Assembly: GCF_030717945.1 (NCBI RefSeq)
Contig: NZ_JAVAIM010000001.1
Coordinates: 2,417,131 to 2,481,130 of the forward strand
Source of the DNA: Qipengyuania profundimaris
Lineage (GTDB): Bacteria; Pseudomonadota; Alphaproteobacteria; Sphingomonadales; Sphingomonadaceae
Length of the DNA: 64,000 nucleotides
Direction: 5' to 3'
In this document: one piece after another, positions 16,661-26,183 of the stretch
How the letters are laid out: the number at the start of each line of letters is the position of its first letter
Position numbering within the stretch: the first letter of the stretch is position 1
The notes under the pieces: generated by a model
Database searches by the model: none
Seen by the model: only the letters and a program-made list of their open reading frames with translations
What the model was told of the DNA's origin: nothing
Program-made: the position numbers and the translations under genes

Positions 16661-18686
16661 GCACTTGCGGCAATTGCTCGGCATCTGCGCCTGGCTCGTA
16701 CCACAAGTACAGCGGGACGCCCGCTGCGCCCTGCCGGCTGAGGATACGCGAGATTTCCTCATCGCGCCGCGTCCAGTCCGCGCGGATCGCGACGACGCCT
16801 GCCTCCTCGAAGGCAGCCCGTGTTGTCTCCCGCTCGATGGCGACGCTCTCGTTGACCTTGCAGGTGACGCACCAGTCGGCGGTGAACCAGACGAACACCG
16901 GCCGTCCGCTCGCCCGCGCTTCGGCGAGTGCGGCTTCGGAGAACTCCACCGGATCGAGGAGGCTTTCGGAACTGTTCGCCTGAGCTTGCGGAGCTGGCAA
17001 GAGCGCAGTCCCGAGGGCGAGCACTCCCACTAGAGCGGCGGCGATAACACTTGCTCCGCTCCGTCCGCGGCGCTGGAACAGGCCGACCAGCGCCAGGCCG
17101 AGCACGGCAAAGAGGCCGACAGCCCCGACCAACGCGAGGTATTCCGAGCCGCCGACCCGCCAGAGCAGCCAGCCCAGTGCGAGCGCCGTCAGACCCATCG
17201 GCAGCGCCATCCAGCGGCGGAAGCGCTCCATCCACGGGCCCGGCTTCGGCAGGCGCCTGCGAAACGCAGGGACAAACCCGATGAGGAGAAACGGCAGCGC
17301 GAGCCCCACTCCGAGCGCGGTGAAGACCAGCAGCCCGTCGAGGGGCGGAATCACCAAGGCTGCGCCGAGGGCCAGCGCCATGAATGGCCCCGTGCACGGC
17401 GTTGCGACGAAGGCTGCGAGCAGGCCGGTCGCAAACGACCCGCCGCGCGACGGTCCGTGGCCCGATACCGCAAGCCCGGGCACGTCGAACAGACCCAGGA
17501 AATTGGCTGTGATGGCCAGCGACAGCAGGAACAGGCCGACGAGGACGACCGGCTCCTGCAACTGGAAGGCCCAGCCGACCTGCTCGCCTGCCGAACGCAA
17601 GGCAAGGATCAGCAAGCCCAGCCCGGCGCAGGCCAGCACGACCCCCGCGGTATAGGCCAGCGCATCCGAGCGCGCCGACGCCTGCTCTCCACCAGCCTTG
17701 GCCAGCGCCAGCGCCTTCAGGCTGAGGATCGGGAACACGCAGGGCATGATATTGAGCAGCAGTCCGCCCACCAGCGCGGCGAGCAGCAATTGCCACAGTT
17801 CGGGCGTGGCCGCCTCGCTGCGGATCGGCTTTACGCCTTCGAGCGGTACATCCGACGGTGTCGCCGTGAAGCCTACGCCGCGCCCATTGCCGAGATCGAG
17901 GATACCTTCGACCCGGTTTTGTGTGCCGGTCTCATCGGCGAGCGGTGTTTGCTGCACGGGAATTTCGGCGACCAGCAGATCGCCCTCGCGCATAAAGGTC
18001 TGGATCGCGGCGTAGCGGGGCCGTTTGCCGCTGCCGAGATCGCTTGTCGCGAGAAACACGTGCACGTCGCCAAGGTCGCTGGCAGCGGGCAGCGGAATGC
18101 CGATCCGAAGTCGATTTTTTGCGATTTCGAACCCCGCTTCGCTGCCGAGCGGCGGGACGACATCGGCGCGCCAGCGGTCGAGCGAGACACCCATCCGCTC
18201 CGCCGTCAGCCGCACCTGCGCGGTCTGCGGCACGCAGATCACGTCCGTGCAGGCAAGATAGTCGACCGTCGCCTCGAGCGGGCCAAGATCGTCCAGCGGG
18301 GCATCAGCAGGAATATTGACCGGATAGAGAACCGCGTATTCGCCCTCGTAAACGTGGTTCATGAGGTCGGCGATGACGAGGCGCTTTGGCAGCGGATATT
18401 GCGCTTCGCCGAACCATTCCTCGGGCCAGGACCACTCTACCTGCATGCCGAGCCCGGCATCGCCCGGATTGGACCAATAACCGTGCCATTCCTCGGATCT
18501 TGGCGTGAAGCGCAGCGCGACGGTCATCTGGACGGAGCCGTCCTCGGCGCGCTGCTGTCGGTCGGAGAAAATCTCGACCGCGATATCGTTCGGTCCGCCA
18601 GGCTGCGATTGCGCAGCGGCAGGCACGGCGAAAAGCGCCAGGACAGCTATGAGCAGGGCAGCCAGAAAGGCGCGCAAACCAGTCAT
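16617..18686 (-). CDS. dsbD: Thiol:disulfide interchange protein DsbD
   Basis: A 689-residue three-part DsbD/ScsB-type protein that carries electrons from cytoplasmic thioredoxin to periplasmic thiols. After a signal peptide (to about residue 25) comes the periplasmic N-terminal domain with Cys146 and Cys151 (YLACTDVICVPQ). The membrane domain has eight or so helices with the redox Cys in IMPCVFPILSLKAL and ATPCTGPFMALALG. The C-terminal thioredoxin domain has Cys606/Cys609 (WFTADWCVTCKVNE). AAGGA lies a few bases before the chosen ATG, which gives a clean signal peptide. An upstream in-frame extension is rejected. All six expected Cys are present. The 3' end overlaps a convergent lipoprotein gene. 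Confidence 0.95.
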   Translation of the reverse strand: MTGLRAFLAALLIAVLALFAVPAAAQSQPGGPNDIAVEIFSDRQQRAEDGSVQMTVALRFTPRSEEWHGYWSNPGDAGLGMQVEWSWPEEWFGEAQYPLPKRLVIADLMNHVYEGEYAVLYPVNIPADAPLDDLGPLEATVDYLACTDVICVPQTAQVRLTAERMGVSLDRWRADVVPPLGSEAGFEIAKNRLRIGIPLPAASDLGDVHVFLATSDLGSGKRPRYAAIQTFMREGDLLVAEIPVQQTPLADETGTQNRVEGILDLGNGRGVGFTATPSDVPLEGVKPIRSEAATPELWQLLLAALVGGLLLNIMPCVFPILSLKALALAKAGGEQASARSDALAYTAGVVLACAGLGLLILALRSAGEQVGWAFQLQEPVVLVGLFLLSLAITANFLGLFDVPGLAVSGHGPSRGGSFATGLLAAFVATPCTGPFMALALGAALVIPPLDGLLVFTALGVGLALPFLLIGFVPAFRRRLPKPGPWMERFRRWMALPMGLTALALGWLLWRVGGSEYLALVGAVGLFAVLGLALVGLFQRRGRSGASVIAAALVGVLALGTALLPAPQAQANSSESLLDPVEFSEAALAEARASGRPVFVWFTADWCVTCKVNESVAIERETTRAAFEEAGVVAIRADWTRRDEEISRILSRQGAAGVPLYLWYEPGADAEQLPQVLTPDLLARKARAPR

Positions 18687-18754
18687 TGTCCTTGCTTCGT
18701 CCACGGATGCGCATCTAGGGCCATGACAGGCTATTCGCAACGAGGCGCTGAAAC

Positions 18755-19978
18755 GTGACACAGGCAAACGACACTCGCGATCTGCTGATCCTCGGCGGTG
18801 GTCTGGTCGGGATGACACTGGCGCTGGCCGCGGCGAGCAAGGGCATTTCGAGCCATCTCGTCGACCGCGCCGATCCGGCCTCGCTGACGGCGGAAGGTTT
18901 CGACGGGCGGGCCTCCGCCATATCGACGGCCAGTTGGCGCCTGTTCCGCAAGATCGGGTTGGAGGAGGTGCTCGAACCGCATGGCTGTGACATCGCCTCC
19001 ATCGCGGTGGTCGACCAGATGAAGCCCGGCCAGCTCGATTTTCGCCCCGAACCGCATGAAGGCACGTTGGGGCGCATGTTCGCCAACCGCCAGCTGCGCC
19101 TCGCGCTGCACGAGGCGGCGGCGAAGGAACCGCTCATTTCCTGGCACGCCCCGGTCGATGTCGTCGCGCGGGATCGCGGCGAGTTCGGCGTTTCGGCGAC
19201 GCTGGGCGACGGGACGGTGCTCAAGGCCGCGCTGATGGTCGGCGCGGAAGGCCGCGGTTCGCCTTCGCGCGAGGATGCCGGGCTCAAGATGGCGAGCTGG
19301 GATTACAGCCACCGCGCGATCATCGCCGGCCTCGATCACACCAAGCCGCACGACAATGTCGCTTGGGAAATATTCTATCCCGAAGGCCCCTTCGCGCTCC
19401 TCCCCATGCTCGACGGATCAGACGGCAAGCACCGCAGCGCGCTGGTGTGGACGGTGGACGAGAAGAATGCCGCCGGCGTCCTCAAGCTGTCCGACCGCGC
19501 CTTTCTTGCGGAAATCCGCAAGCGCATGGGCGATCTGCTGGGCGAGCTGACGCTCAATAGCGGGCGTTCGTCCTATCCGCTCAGCTTCCAGCACACGGCG
19601 CGCATCGTCGACGACCGGCTGGCGCTGGTGGGCGACAGCGCCCACGGCATGCATCCGATCGCCGGACAGGGCCTCAATCTCGGCCTGCGAGACGTGGGAG
19701 CGCTGGTCGAAGTACTGGACGAGGCGCTGCGGCTTGGCCTCGATCTCGGCGATGCGCAGGTCCTGAAGAAATACGAGGAATGGCGTGCGCTCGATTCGCT
19801 GATGGTCATGGGCGCAACCGATAGCCTGACGCGGCTGTTCGGCGTTCCCGGCAAAACGGCCAGCGCGCTGCGCCGCTTCGGCATGGCCGGGGTCCAGCGA
19901 TCGAGCTGGCTCAAGCGCTTCTTCATGGACGAGGCGCGCGGGGTCTCCGGCGACCTGCCGGAAATGCTGAAGGCCTAG
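18755..19978 (+). CDS. UbiH/UbiF/COQ6-family FAD-dependent hydroxylase
   Basis: A 407-residue flavoprotein monooxygenase of the ubiquinone-biosynthesis family. The N-terminal dinucleotide fold is LLILGGGLVGMTLALAAA. The family's second signature, DDRLALVGDSAHGMHPIAGQGLNLGLRD, binds the FAD ribityl chain (here spanning about residues 284-311). The class also includes FDGRASAIS, seen near residue 50. Alphaproteobacteria often use one or two such enzymes with broad regioselectivity, so which ring position it hydroxylates cannot be decided here. Translation starts at GTG with GAGG upstream. It is divergent from dsbD by 68 bases and converges with the mitofilin-like gene. Confidence 0.92.
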   Translation: MTQANDTRDLLILGGGLVGMTLALAAASKGISSHLVDRADPASLTAEGFDGRASAISTASWRLFRKIGLEEVLEPHGCDIASIAVVDQMKPGQLDFRPEPHEGTLGRMFANRQLRLALHEAAAKEPLISWHAPVDVVARDRGEFGVSATLGDGTVLKAALMVGAEGRGSPSREDAGLKMASWDYSHRAIIAGLDHTKPHDNVAWEIFYPEGPFALLPMLDGSDGKHRSALVWTVDEKNAAGVLKLSDRAFLAEIRKRMGDLLGELTLNSGRSSYPLSFQHTARIVDDRLALVGDSAHGMHPIAGQGLNLGLRDVGALVEVLDEALRLGLDLGDAQVLKKYEEWRALDSLMVMGATDSLTRLFGVPGKTASALRRFGMAGVQRSSWLKRFFMDEARGVSGDLPEMLKA

Positions 19979-19984
19979 GGAGGG

Positions 19985-20875
19985 CTACTCCTCGACCGGA
20001 CTCGGCTGTTCGATCCGGTTACCCGCCCCGTCGCGCAGGCGGCGCGGCTCCAGCACGGCGGCCGTTTCGATCAGATCGAGCGCCTGCTGCATGGCGGCGA
20101 ACCGCTCCGCATCGCGGATCCAGCTGCGGGCGTTCTGCGCTCCCGGCAGATTGCGTACCTCGGCGATCGCCGCTTCGGTCCGTCCGCTCTCGAGAAACAG
20201 GCGCGCACGCTCCAGCCGCCGTTCGGGTTGCGGCGACGGGGCGCTTTCGCTGCGGATGATGAAGAGCTGCGAGAGCTCTTCCTGAAACCGCTCGAAGCCG
20301 CCAGCCTGCGACGGTTCGGCAAGGCGCGGCGCGAGGCCTTCGAGCCGCGCAATCAAAACGTCGAGCGTTATCGGATTGCGGCTGGTGCGGATCAGCGTGT
20401 CGACCGCATTGGGCATGGCATCGCCGAAGCGGAGCCGCAGCTGGTCGGCAAGGAAGCCAAGTTCCGCGCCTTTCTCCAACGCTCGCCGCGTAGCAAAAGC
20501 GATGAGCAGTCCCTCTGCCCGCGCGGCATTGCCCGCCGCAGCCTGTGCCTGCAGGTCGAGCCGCGAGAGTCGTTGCTCCGCTGCGGCCAGCCGCTGGTCG
20601 ATCCCGCCCTGCTGCTCTTCCACACGGGCGACGGCCTGCTCCGCCGCCTGACTGGCCGTGGCAGACGGCGTCGGGGTCGGCGAGGCGGATGGATCGGCGG
20701 AAGGTTCGCCGGCATTCGAGGGCGTAGGCAGCTGTACGACCTCTGGCTCGCGGTCCTGCATCTTGTAGACGGCGTATCCCGCCACGGCGCCGCCGAGCAG
20801 GAAAGAGGCAAGGACCGCTGCGAGCACGGGCCGCACGGACGGCCCCTTGCGCGAGCTGCTGGTGAATTCTTTCAT
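19985..20875 (-). CDS. Mitofilin/HemX-like membrane-anchored protein
   Basis: A 296-residue protein with a short cytoplasmic N-terminus, one membrane helix at about residues 17-37 (VLAAVLASFLLGGAVAGYAVY), a Pro/Ser/Thr-rich linker, a predicted coiled coil near residues 75-125 and a helical C-terminal part. It lies downstream of hemC-hemD, the position where alphaproteobacteria encode a mitofilin-domain (Mic60-like, COG4223) protein. The topology and place fit that family, which is known to shape intracytoplasmic membranes in related bacteria. The C-terminal mitofilin signature is not clear to me by eye, so the assignment rests on architecture and synteny. Confidence 0.68.
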   Translation of the reverse strand: MKEFTSSSRKGPSVRPVLAAVLASFLLGGAVAGYAVYKMQDREPEVVQLPTPSNAGEPSADPSASPTPTPSATASQAAEQAVARVEEQQGGIDQRLAAAEQRLSRLDLQAQAAAGNAARAEGLLIAFATRRALEKGAELGFLADQLRLRFGDAMPNAVDTLIRTSRNPITLDVLIARLEGLAPRLAEPSQAGGFERFQEELSQLFIIRSESAPSPQPERRLERARLFLESGRTEAAIAEVRNLPGAQNARSWIRDAERFAAMQQALDLIETAAVLEPRRLRDGAGNRIEQPSPVEE

Positions 20876-20914
20876 CGACTTCCGTTCTGCGACCCGATGC
20901 CCGGTATTCCGGAC

Positions 20915-21607
20915 CTATCCATCCCCGTCCGACGATTCTTGGCACAAAGATTTCGCCAAGGCCAGCATTGCGCCATCATCGGGCGTCCAGGCGACGTGGA
21001 CCGAGGCCCAGCCTTCGCCGACCATTTCGGCAACGCGCGAACCGATCGCGACGACGATGAATTTCGTGCGATCGACTTTCAGCCGGCTGCATTCCTCCGC
21101 GAAGCGTTCGGCAGCCGCCCCCGAATGAAGCGCCACGACCGTGCCGCGCAGCAAGGGCTGGGGCAATTCCAGCGATTGCGGGACGGCGCGATAGACCACC
21201 CGCGCCTCGACACGCACCCCCTCGGGAGCCTTGAGCGGAACCCGATCTTCTCCCGCCAGCCGCAGCAGTCGCAGTTTGCGGCCCTGAAGCCGGTCGAGCA
21301 CGGACTGAAGCCCGCCCTTGCCCACCTGCCCGACCATCAGGCCGGCGCTGCGGGCGGCATCGGCAGTCGCCTGTCCGACGACATGAACCGGCAGCTTCGC
21401 ATAACGCTTCAGGCTGTCGCCGGCATGGCGAAAGGCATTGGCGCTGCCGATCAGAAGTCCGTCGAACTGGTCCCGCTCCGGTGGGTCCCAGGCTACCGTC
21501 TCGATGTCGAACAGCGGGGCGCCGACCACCTCCATGCCCATATCGCGAGCGGTCTTCGCCGACACCGTCCAGCCCGGTTCGGGTCGCAAAAGAAGGAGTG
21601 GCTTCAC
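20915..21607 (-). CDS. hemD: Uroporphyrinogen-III synthase
   Basis: A 230-residue HemD that cyclises and inverts hydroxymethylbilane to uroporphyrinogen III in haem and corrinoid synthesis. The family is poorly conserved, but LLLLRPEPGWTVSAKTARDMG, GLLIGSANAFRHAGD, VVGQATADAARSAG and the C-terminal VAIGSRVAEMVGEGW are the expected blocks. It starts with GTG overlapping the hemC stop by four bases (GTGA), which strongly supports the assignment. The downstream mitofilin-like gene follows 39 bases later. Confidence 0.9.
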   Translation of the reverse strand: MKPLLLLRPEPGWTVSAKTARDMGMEVVGAPLFDIETVAWDPPERDQFDGLLIGSANAFRHAGDSLKRYAKLPVHVVGQATADAARSAGLMVGQVGKGGLQSVLDRLQGRKLRLLRLAGEDRVPLKAPEGVRVEARVVYRAVPQSLELPQPLLRGTVVALHSGAAAERFAEECSRLKVDRTKFIVVAIGSRVAEMVGEGWASVHVAWTPDDGAMLALAKSLCQESSDGDG

Positions 21608-22533
21608 GCCCCGCCCTCGAAGAGCGCGCGCACCGGAGGCGGCGCCCGACCGAGCAAACGCGCCGCCAGCTCGCGCGGCGCATCGGCATCGTCGCTGGCA
21701 AAGCTGGCGCTATCCTCGATCCGCTCTCTCCCGTCGGCGCTGAAGATCGCCGCTCGCAAGACCAGCGTATCGCCTTCGGTCGTGGTCAGCGCTGCGATCG
21801 GGCTGCTGCAACCGCCGCCGAGCCCTTCCAGCAGGCGACGCTCGGCGAGGATTTCCGCATGGCTGGGCCCGTTGTCGATGGCTGCGAGATAGTCGCGAGC
21901 CTGCGCATTGTCGGTACGGCATTCGATCCCGATCGCCGCCTGTGCCGGTGCGGGCAGCCAGTCTTCGGGCTCGAGCCGCGTGCCGACCTGCTCCTCGCCA
22001 AGGCGCTGCAATCCGGCCGCCGCAAGGAAAGTCGCATCGGCCTCACCGCCCTCGAGCTTGGCCATGCGTGTCGCCACGTTGCCCCGAATGCCGACCACTT
22101 GGAGATCGGGTCGCCTGTGCAATAATTGCGCAGCGCGGCGCGGCGCGCTCGTCCCCACCCGCGCGCTTTCGGGAATGGCATCGAGCGAAGCTGCGCCGAG
22201 TAGTACGTCCGCCTTGTCCGCGCGTGGCAGGATCGCGGCGATGGTCAGCGTTTCGGGCCGCAGCGTTTCGACATCCTTCATCGAATGCACCGCCGCGTCG
22301 ATCCGGCCTTCCGCCAGCCAGATATCGAGTTCGCGCGTCCACAGGGCCTTGCCGCCGATTTCGGCCAGCGGGCGGTCCTGGATGCGGTCGCCGCTGGCGA
22401 TCACCTGCACAAGCTCGACCGCCGCTTCGTCCCAGCCATGCGCTGCACACAGGCGCGCGCGGGTCTCGTGTGCCTGCGCCATGGCAAGCGGCGACTGGCG
22501 GGTTCCGAGGCGGATGAGCGGTGTGTCAACCAT
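21604..22533 (-). CDS. hemC: Porphobilinogen deaminase (hydroxymethylbilane synthase)
   Basis: A 309-residue HemC, which joins four porphobilinogen units into hydroxymethylbilane. Evidence includes the N-terminal IRLGTRQSPLAMAQA, the Asp-containing HSMKDVETLRPETL loop and LLEGLGGGCSSPIAAL, whose Cys carries the dipyrromethane cofactor. VGTSAPRRAAQLLHRRPDL is the substrate-binding arginine block. It is the first gene of hemC-hemD-(mitofilin-like) and is divergent from tsaD, with 46 bases between starts, so their promoters must lie back to back. Confidence 0.97.
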   Translation of the reverse strand: MVDTPLIRLGTRQSPLAMAQAHETRARLCAAHGWDEAAVELVQVIASGDRIQDRPLAEIGGKALWTRELDIWLAEGRIDAAVHSMKDVETLRPETLTIAAILPRADKADVLLGAASLDAIPESARVGTSAPRRAAQLLHRRPDLQVVGIRGNVATRMAKLEGGEADATFLAAAGLQRLGEEQVGTRLEPEDWLPAPAQAAIGIECRTDNAQARDYLAAIDNGPSHAEILAERRLLEGLGGGCSSPIAALTTTEGDTLVLRAAIFSADGRERIEDSASFASDDADAPRELAARLLGRAPPPVRALFEGGA

Positions 22534-22579
22534 AGAGGTTCGCTTGCCCTAGCGAGCGATACCGCTAAGGGAAAGCGCG

Positions 22580-23608
22580 ATGGTACTCGTGCTCGGCATA
22601 GAAAGTTCCTGCGACGAAACCGCCGCCGCGCTGGTCGATGGCGAGGGCCGCATCGTGGCGCAGCGTATCGCCTCGCAGGACGCGGAACATGCGCCGTATG
22701 GCGGCGTGGTGCCGGAGATCGCCGCGCGCGCTCATGCCGAGCGGCTGGCCCCGATGATCGAGGGCGTGCTGGCGGATGCCGGTGTGGACCTCGCCGATTG
22801 CGATGCGATCGCCGCCACGGCGGGTCCGGGACTGATCGGCGGCGTGATGGTCGGCCTCGTCAGCGCCAAGGCACTCGCGATGGCGAGCGACACGCCGCTG
22901 ATCGCGGTGAACCATCTCGAGGGCCATGCACTCAGCCCGCGCCTTGCCGATAGCTCGATCGGGTTTCCCTACGCCCTGCTGCTCGTCTCCGGCGGGCATT
23001 GCCAGATCCTGCGCGTCGACGGCGTCGGGCAATACAAACGCCTCGCCACCACTATCGACGACGCGCTGGGCGAAGCCTTCGACAAGACCGCCAAGATCCT
23101 CGGCCTGGGCTTCCCCGGCGGTCCGGCGGTGGAGCGCGTGGCGAAAGACGGTGACCCATCCGCCGTGCCCTTGCCCCGCCCCATGGTCGGCAGCGGCGAA
23201 CCGCATTTCTCCTTCGCCGGCCTGAAGAGCGCAGTATTGCGCGCTTACGAGAGCGGCAACCACACGGCTTCAGATCTCGCCGCGAGCTTCCAGCAGGCTG
23301 CCGTCGACTGCGTGGTCGACCGGCTGCGGATCGCGCTCGAGAGCATGGACGATGTCGAGACGTTGGTGGTGGCCGGCGGGGTAGCGGCCAACGCGACGGT
23401 TCGCGCGGCCCTTGAAGGCCTCGCCGCAGACCACGGCATGCGCTTTGCCGCTCCCCCGCCCGCTCTGTGCACCGATAACGCTGCAATGATCGCCTGGGCG
23501 GGTGTCGAGCGCCTCGGCCAGTCCGACCCGCTCGACATTGCCGCCCGCCCGCGCTGGCCGCTCGATCCCGACGCGGAGCCTGTCCGCGGCGCTGGAGTGA
23601 AGGCATGA
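22580..23608 (+). CDS. tsaD: tRNA threonylcarbamoyladenosine transferase TsaD
   Basis: The 342-residue Kae1/YgjD-type ATPase that, with TsaB and TsaE, installs t6A37 on ANN-decoding tRNAs. Signatures: [17 protein letters not shown] at the N-terminus, [16 protein letters not shown] (metal-binding His region), the [14 protein letters not shown] loop, [13 protein letters not shown] and [11 protein letters not shown]. The late [15 protein letters not shown] and [13 protein letters not shown] are also standard. It overlaps gpsA by four bases (ATGA). Confidence 0.97.
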   Translation: MVLVLGIESSCDETAAALVDGEGRIVAQRIASQDAEHAPYGGVVPEIAARAHAERLAPMIEGVLADAGVDLADCDAIAATAGPGLIGGVMVGLVSAKALAMASDTPLIAVNHLEGHALSPRLADSSIGFPYALLLVSGGHCQILRVDGVGQYKRLATTIDDALGEAFDKTAKILGLGFPGGPAVERVAKDGDPSAVPLPRPMVGSGEPHFSFAGLKSAVLRAYESGNHTASDLAASFQQAAVDCVVDRLRIALESMDDVETLVVAGGVAANATVRAALEGLAADHGMRFAAPPPALCTDNAAMIAWAGVERLGQSDPLDIAARPRWPLDPDAEPVRGAGVKA

Positions 23609-24597
23609 CGAGTGTCGGCGTCCTCGGAGCGGGTGCCTGGGGCACGGCGCTCGCGCAAATGCTCGCCAGCGACGGGCGCGACGTGCTGATCTGGGCGCGC
23701 GAGCCGGAACTGGTCGAGCAAATCAACGCGCACCACACCAACACGCTGTTCCTGCCCTCGGCGACGCTGGCGAAGACCGTGCGGGCCACCGGCGATCTGG
23801 CCGAGATGGCACAGCTCGACGTGCTGCTCGTCGTCACGCCCGCACAGCATATGGGCAGCGTGCTGGCCGACATGCCCGCGCATCCGGCGGACCTGCTGCT
23901 CTGCTCCAAGGGCATCGAGGCGAGCAGCGGCCGGTTGATGAACGATGTCGCGCGCAACGCGGCGCCGGGAAGCGCGGTCGCGGTCCTTTCCGGCCCGACC
24001 TTCGCGCATGAGGTCGCGGCAGGTTTGCCGACCGCCGTGACCCTCGCCTGTTCTGGCGGCGAGGCGCAGTGGGATCGCATTTCGCCCGTCGTTGCGCGGC
24101 ACACCTTCCGCCCCTATTATTCCGACGATGTGACCGGCGCGGAGATCGGCGGCGCGGTGAAGAATGTGCTCGCCATCGCTTGCGGCGTGGTCGACGGGCT
24201 CGGCCTCGGCCAGAACGCCCGGGCGGCGCTGATCGCGCGCGGCTATGCCGAAATGCTGCGCTTCGGCGAGGCGCTGGGCGCGCGAGCGGAGACATTGGCG
24301 GGCCTGTGCGGCCTCGGGGACCTCGTGCTGACCTGCTCCTCTACCTCGAGCCGCAATTTCTCGCTCGGCAAGGCGCTGGGCGAAGGGCAAAAGGCCGAAG
24401 AGCTGATGGCCGACCGCCGGACGGTGGCGGAGGGCGCGCATACCGCGCCTGTCCTCGTCGAACTCGCCGCCCGGCACGGGGTCGCCATGCCGATCGTCGC
24501 GGCGGTCTACGGTCTCATCAAGGGCGACGATCCGCGCACAACCGTATCGGGAATCCTCGCCCGCCCGCTCAAGGCCGAACAGGGCAGCGCCGGGTGA
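23605..24597 (+). CDS. gpsA: Glycerol-3-phosphate dehydrogenase [NAD(P)+]
   Basis: GpsA, 330 residues, reduces dihydroxyacetone phosphate to sn-glycerol 3-phosphate for phospholipid synthesis. The Rossmann loop is [17 protein letters not shown], followed by [50 protein letters not shown] with the catalytic Lys, and [18 protein letters not shown]. It is translationally coupled to tsaD upstream (ATGA) and to the flippase gene downstream (GTGA). Confidence 0.97.
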   Translation: MTSVGVLGAGAWGTALAQMLASDGRDVLIWAREPELVEQINAHHTNTLFLPSATLAKTVRATGDLAEMAQLDVLLVVTPAQHMGSVLADMPAHPADLLLCSKGIEASSGRLMNDVARNAAPGSAVAVLSGPTFAHEVAAGLPTAVTLACSGGEAQWDRISPVVARHTFRPYYSDDVTGAEIGGAVKNVLAIACGVVDGLGLGQNARAALIARGYAEMLRFGEALGARAETLAGLCGLGDLVLTCSSTSSRNFSLGKALGEGQKAEELMADRRTVAEGAHTAPVLVELAARHGVAMPIVAAVYGLIKGDDPRTTVSGILARPLKAEQGSAG

Positions 24598-26096
24598 CAG
24601 CCGGACAATCAGACGAAGATATGACTGCCCTCGCCAAGGGCGGACGGCAGAACTTCTTCGGCTTCCTGCTGCGCCTGTTGGCGCGCCTGCCCTTCCTGTT
24701 CATCGCGGGCCGCCTCTATGGGCCGGAGGCGCTGGGCGTGTTCGCCTCCGCGCTCGTCGTGGTCGAGCTGGTGGCGCTGGTTTGTGCGATGGGCGAGAAG
24801 CGCGGGCTGGCGCAGCGCATGTCCGATGGCGAGGGCGTCCATCCGGCCAACCTCGCATTCGACGGTATGTTGTTGGCGCTGTTTTTCTCGACCCTTGCGG
24901 CCATCTTCTTCTGGTTCGTCCCCGCACCGCTTTTCCCGAGCGGACAGTATTCCGAACTCGACCGGCTCATCGTCCTCGCCATTCCCGGCTATGCGCTGAC
25001 CGAGGTCGTGCTCGCGGCGCAGGCCTACAAATACGATATCGCCACCACCGTGCGCGCTCGCGCCGTGGTGGAGCCATGGACGATCTCGATCATGGCGGGC
25101 GTGTTCTGGTTCGTGCCTTCGCTGCAGGAGGCCGGGCTGTCGTTGGCCTATCTGATCTCGATTTATGCCGGACTGGCGACGGGCCTGTGGACCTTCCTGC
25201 GCACCTACGGCCTGCCGCGCCAGTGGCGGATCGAACTGCCCTATATGGCCCGCACGACCGCCCGCGCGCTGCCGCTGGCAACCGCCGATGCGATCGAATG
25301 GGGGACCCGGCGCGTCGACATCTTCATCCTCGGCCTGTTCGCCGCGCCCAGCGCGGTCGGCGTCTATTACATCGCGCAACAGGTCGCGAGCCTGCCGCAA
25401 AAGCTCAAGACCAGTTTCGAGCCCATTCTCGGCCCGGTCATCACCAAGAACCTCAAGACAAAGAATTACGAGGCGATCGCCAGACAGGTCTGCCAGGTCG
25501 GCTTTTGGATCATCGCTATGCAGGCCGGCATCGCGCTGGCGCTCGGCGTACCGGGCGAGGCGGTGATGGGCCTGGTCGGGCCGGAATTCGTCGGCGGGAC
25601 CGGAGCCCTTGCGCTATTGCTGGCTGCCGAAGTGGTGGCCGCGACGGCGGTGGTATCGGAAGCCGTGCTGATCTACGTCGCGCGCGTCCGCAATTTGTGG
25701 ATCTCCATCGGCACCATCGCCTTCCAAGCCGTACTGACCGTTGTGCTGATCCAAGTCGTCGTCGCAGCAGGCTATGGTGAGCCGTTCAAGGCGGCTGCCG
25801 CTGCCCTGGCCCTCGCCATCGCGCTCGGCACGGCAAGCCTGATCAAGGCCGTTTTGCTGTCGAAAATTCTCGGTCATTCGATCAACAATTTCCGCTGGGC
25901 ATTGGTCTACGCCATCGCGCCCGCCGTAGTGGTCGGCTGGCTCGCGACACGCCTTCCCGAATGGGCGGAGCTCGCATTCGGCGTGCCCGCGATCCTGCTC
26001 GTTTATGGCTGGATCATCTGGAAACGCGGTTTCGGTCCGGAAGATCGCGTGCTGTTCCGGCGCAATCTGGACAAGCCCCCGGAGGAACAGACCTGA
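24594..26096 (+). CDS. Polysaccharide/lipopolysaccharide flippase (Wzx-like, MOP superfamily)
   Basis: A membrane protein of about 500 residues with roughly 12-14 hydrophobic helices. It starts GGRQNFFGFLLRLLARLPFLFIAGRLYGPEALGVFA, a pattern typical of the N-terminus of Wzx/RfbX-type exporters (GxxLYGPxxLG). It would flip undecaprenyl-linked glycans across the inner membrane. No glycosyltransferase operon is attached here; it is simply coupled to gpsA. The GTG in the GTGA overlap is used as start. An ATG nine codons later is an equal candidate. The frame is open much further upstream, but that part is antiparallel coding noise of gpsA. Confidence 0.82.
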   Translation: MTAGQSDEDMTALAKGGRQNFFGFLLRLLARLPFLFIAGRLYGPEALGVFASALVVVELVALVCAMGEKRGLAQRMSDGEGVHPANLAFDGMLLALFFSTLAAIFFWFVPAPLFPSGQYSELDRLIVLAIPGYALTEVVLAAQAYKYDIATTVRARAVVEPWTISIMAGVFWFVPSLQEAGLSLAYLISIYAGLATGLWTFLRTYGLPRQWRIELPYMARTTARALPLATADAIEWGTRRVDIFILGLFAAPSAVGVYYIAQQVASLPQKLKTSFEPILGPVITKNLKTKNYEAIARQVCQVGFWIIAMQAGIALALGVPGEAVMGLVGPEFVGGTGALALLLAAEVVAATAVVSEAVLIYVARVRNLWISIGTIAFQAVLTVVLIQVVVAAGYGEPFKAAAAALALAIALGTASLIKAVLLSKILGHSINNFRWALVYAIAPAVVVGWLATRLPEWAELAFGVPAILLVYGWIIWKRGFGPEDRVLFRRNLDKPPEEQT

Positions 26097-26183
26097 CACG
26101 GCTCGTCGCAGATGGCAAACGTTCAGTCGGCATTCACGCGCCAGCCATGTAATGTTATCTCTTAAAAAGAGGGAGGACCGCCC

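Noticed and set aside
24069..24593. N-terminal extension of the flippase frame into gpsA
   Set aside because: The added 175 residues are Arg-rich, run inside gpsA in another frame and have no similarity to Wzx proteins, whose homology begins at the GTGA overlap.
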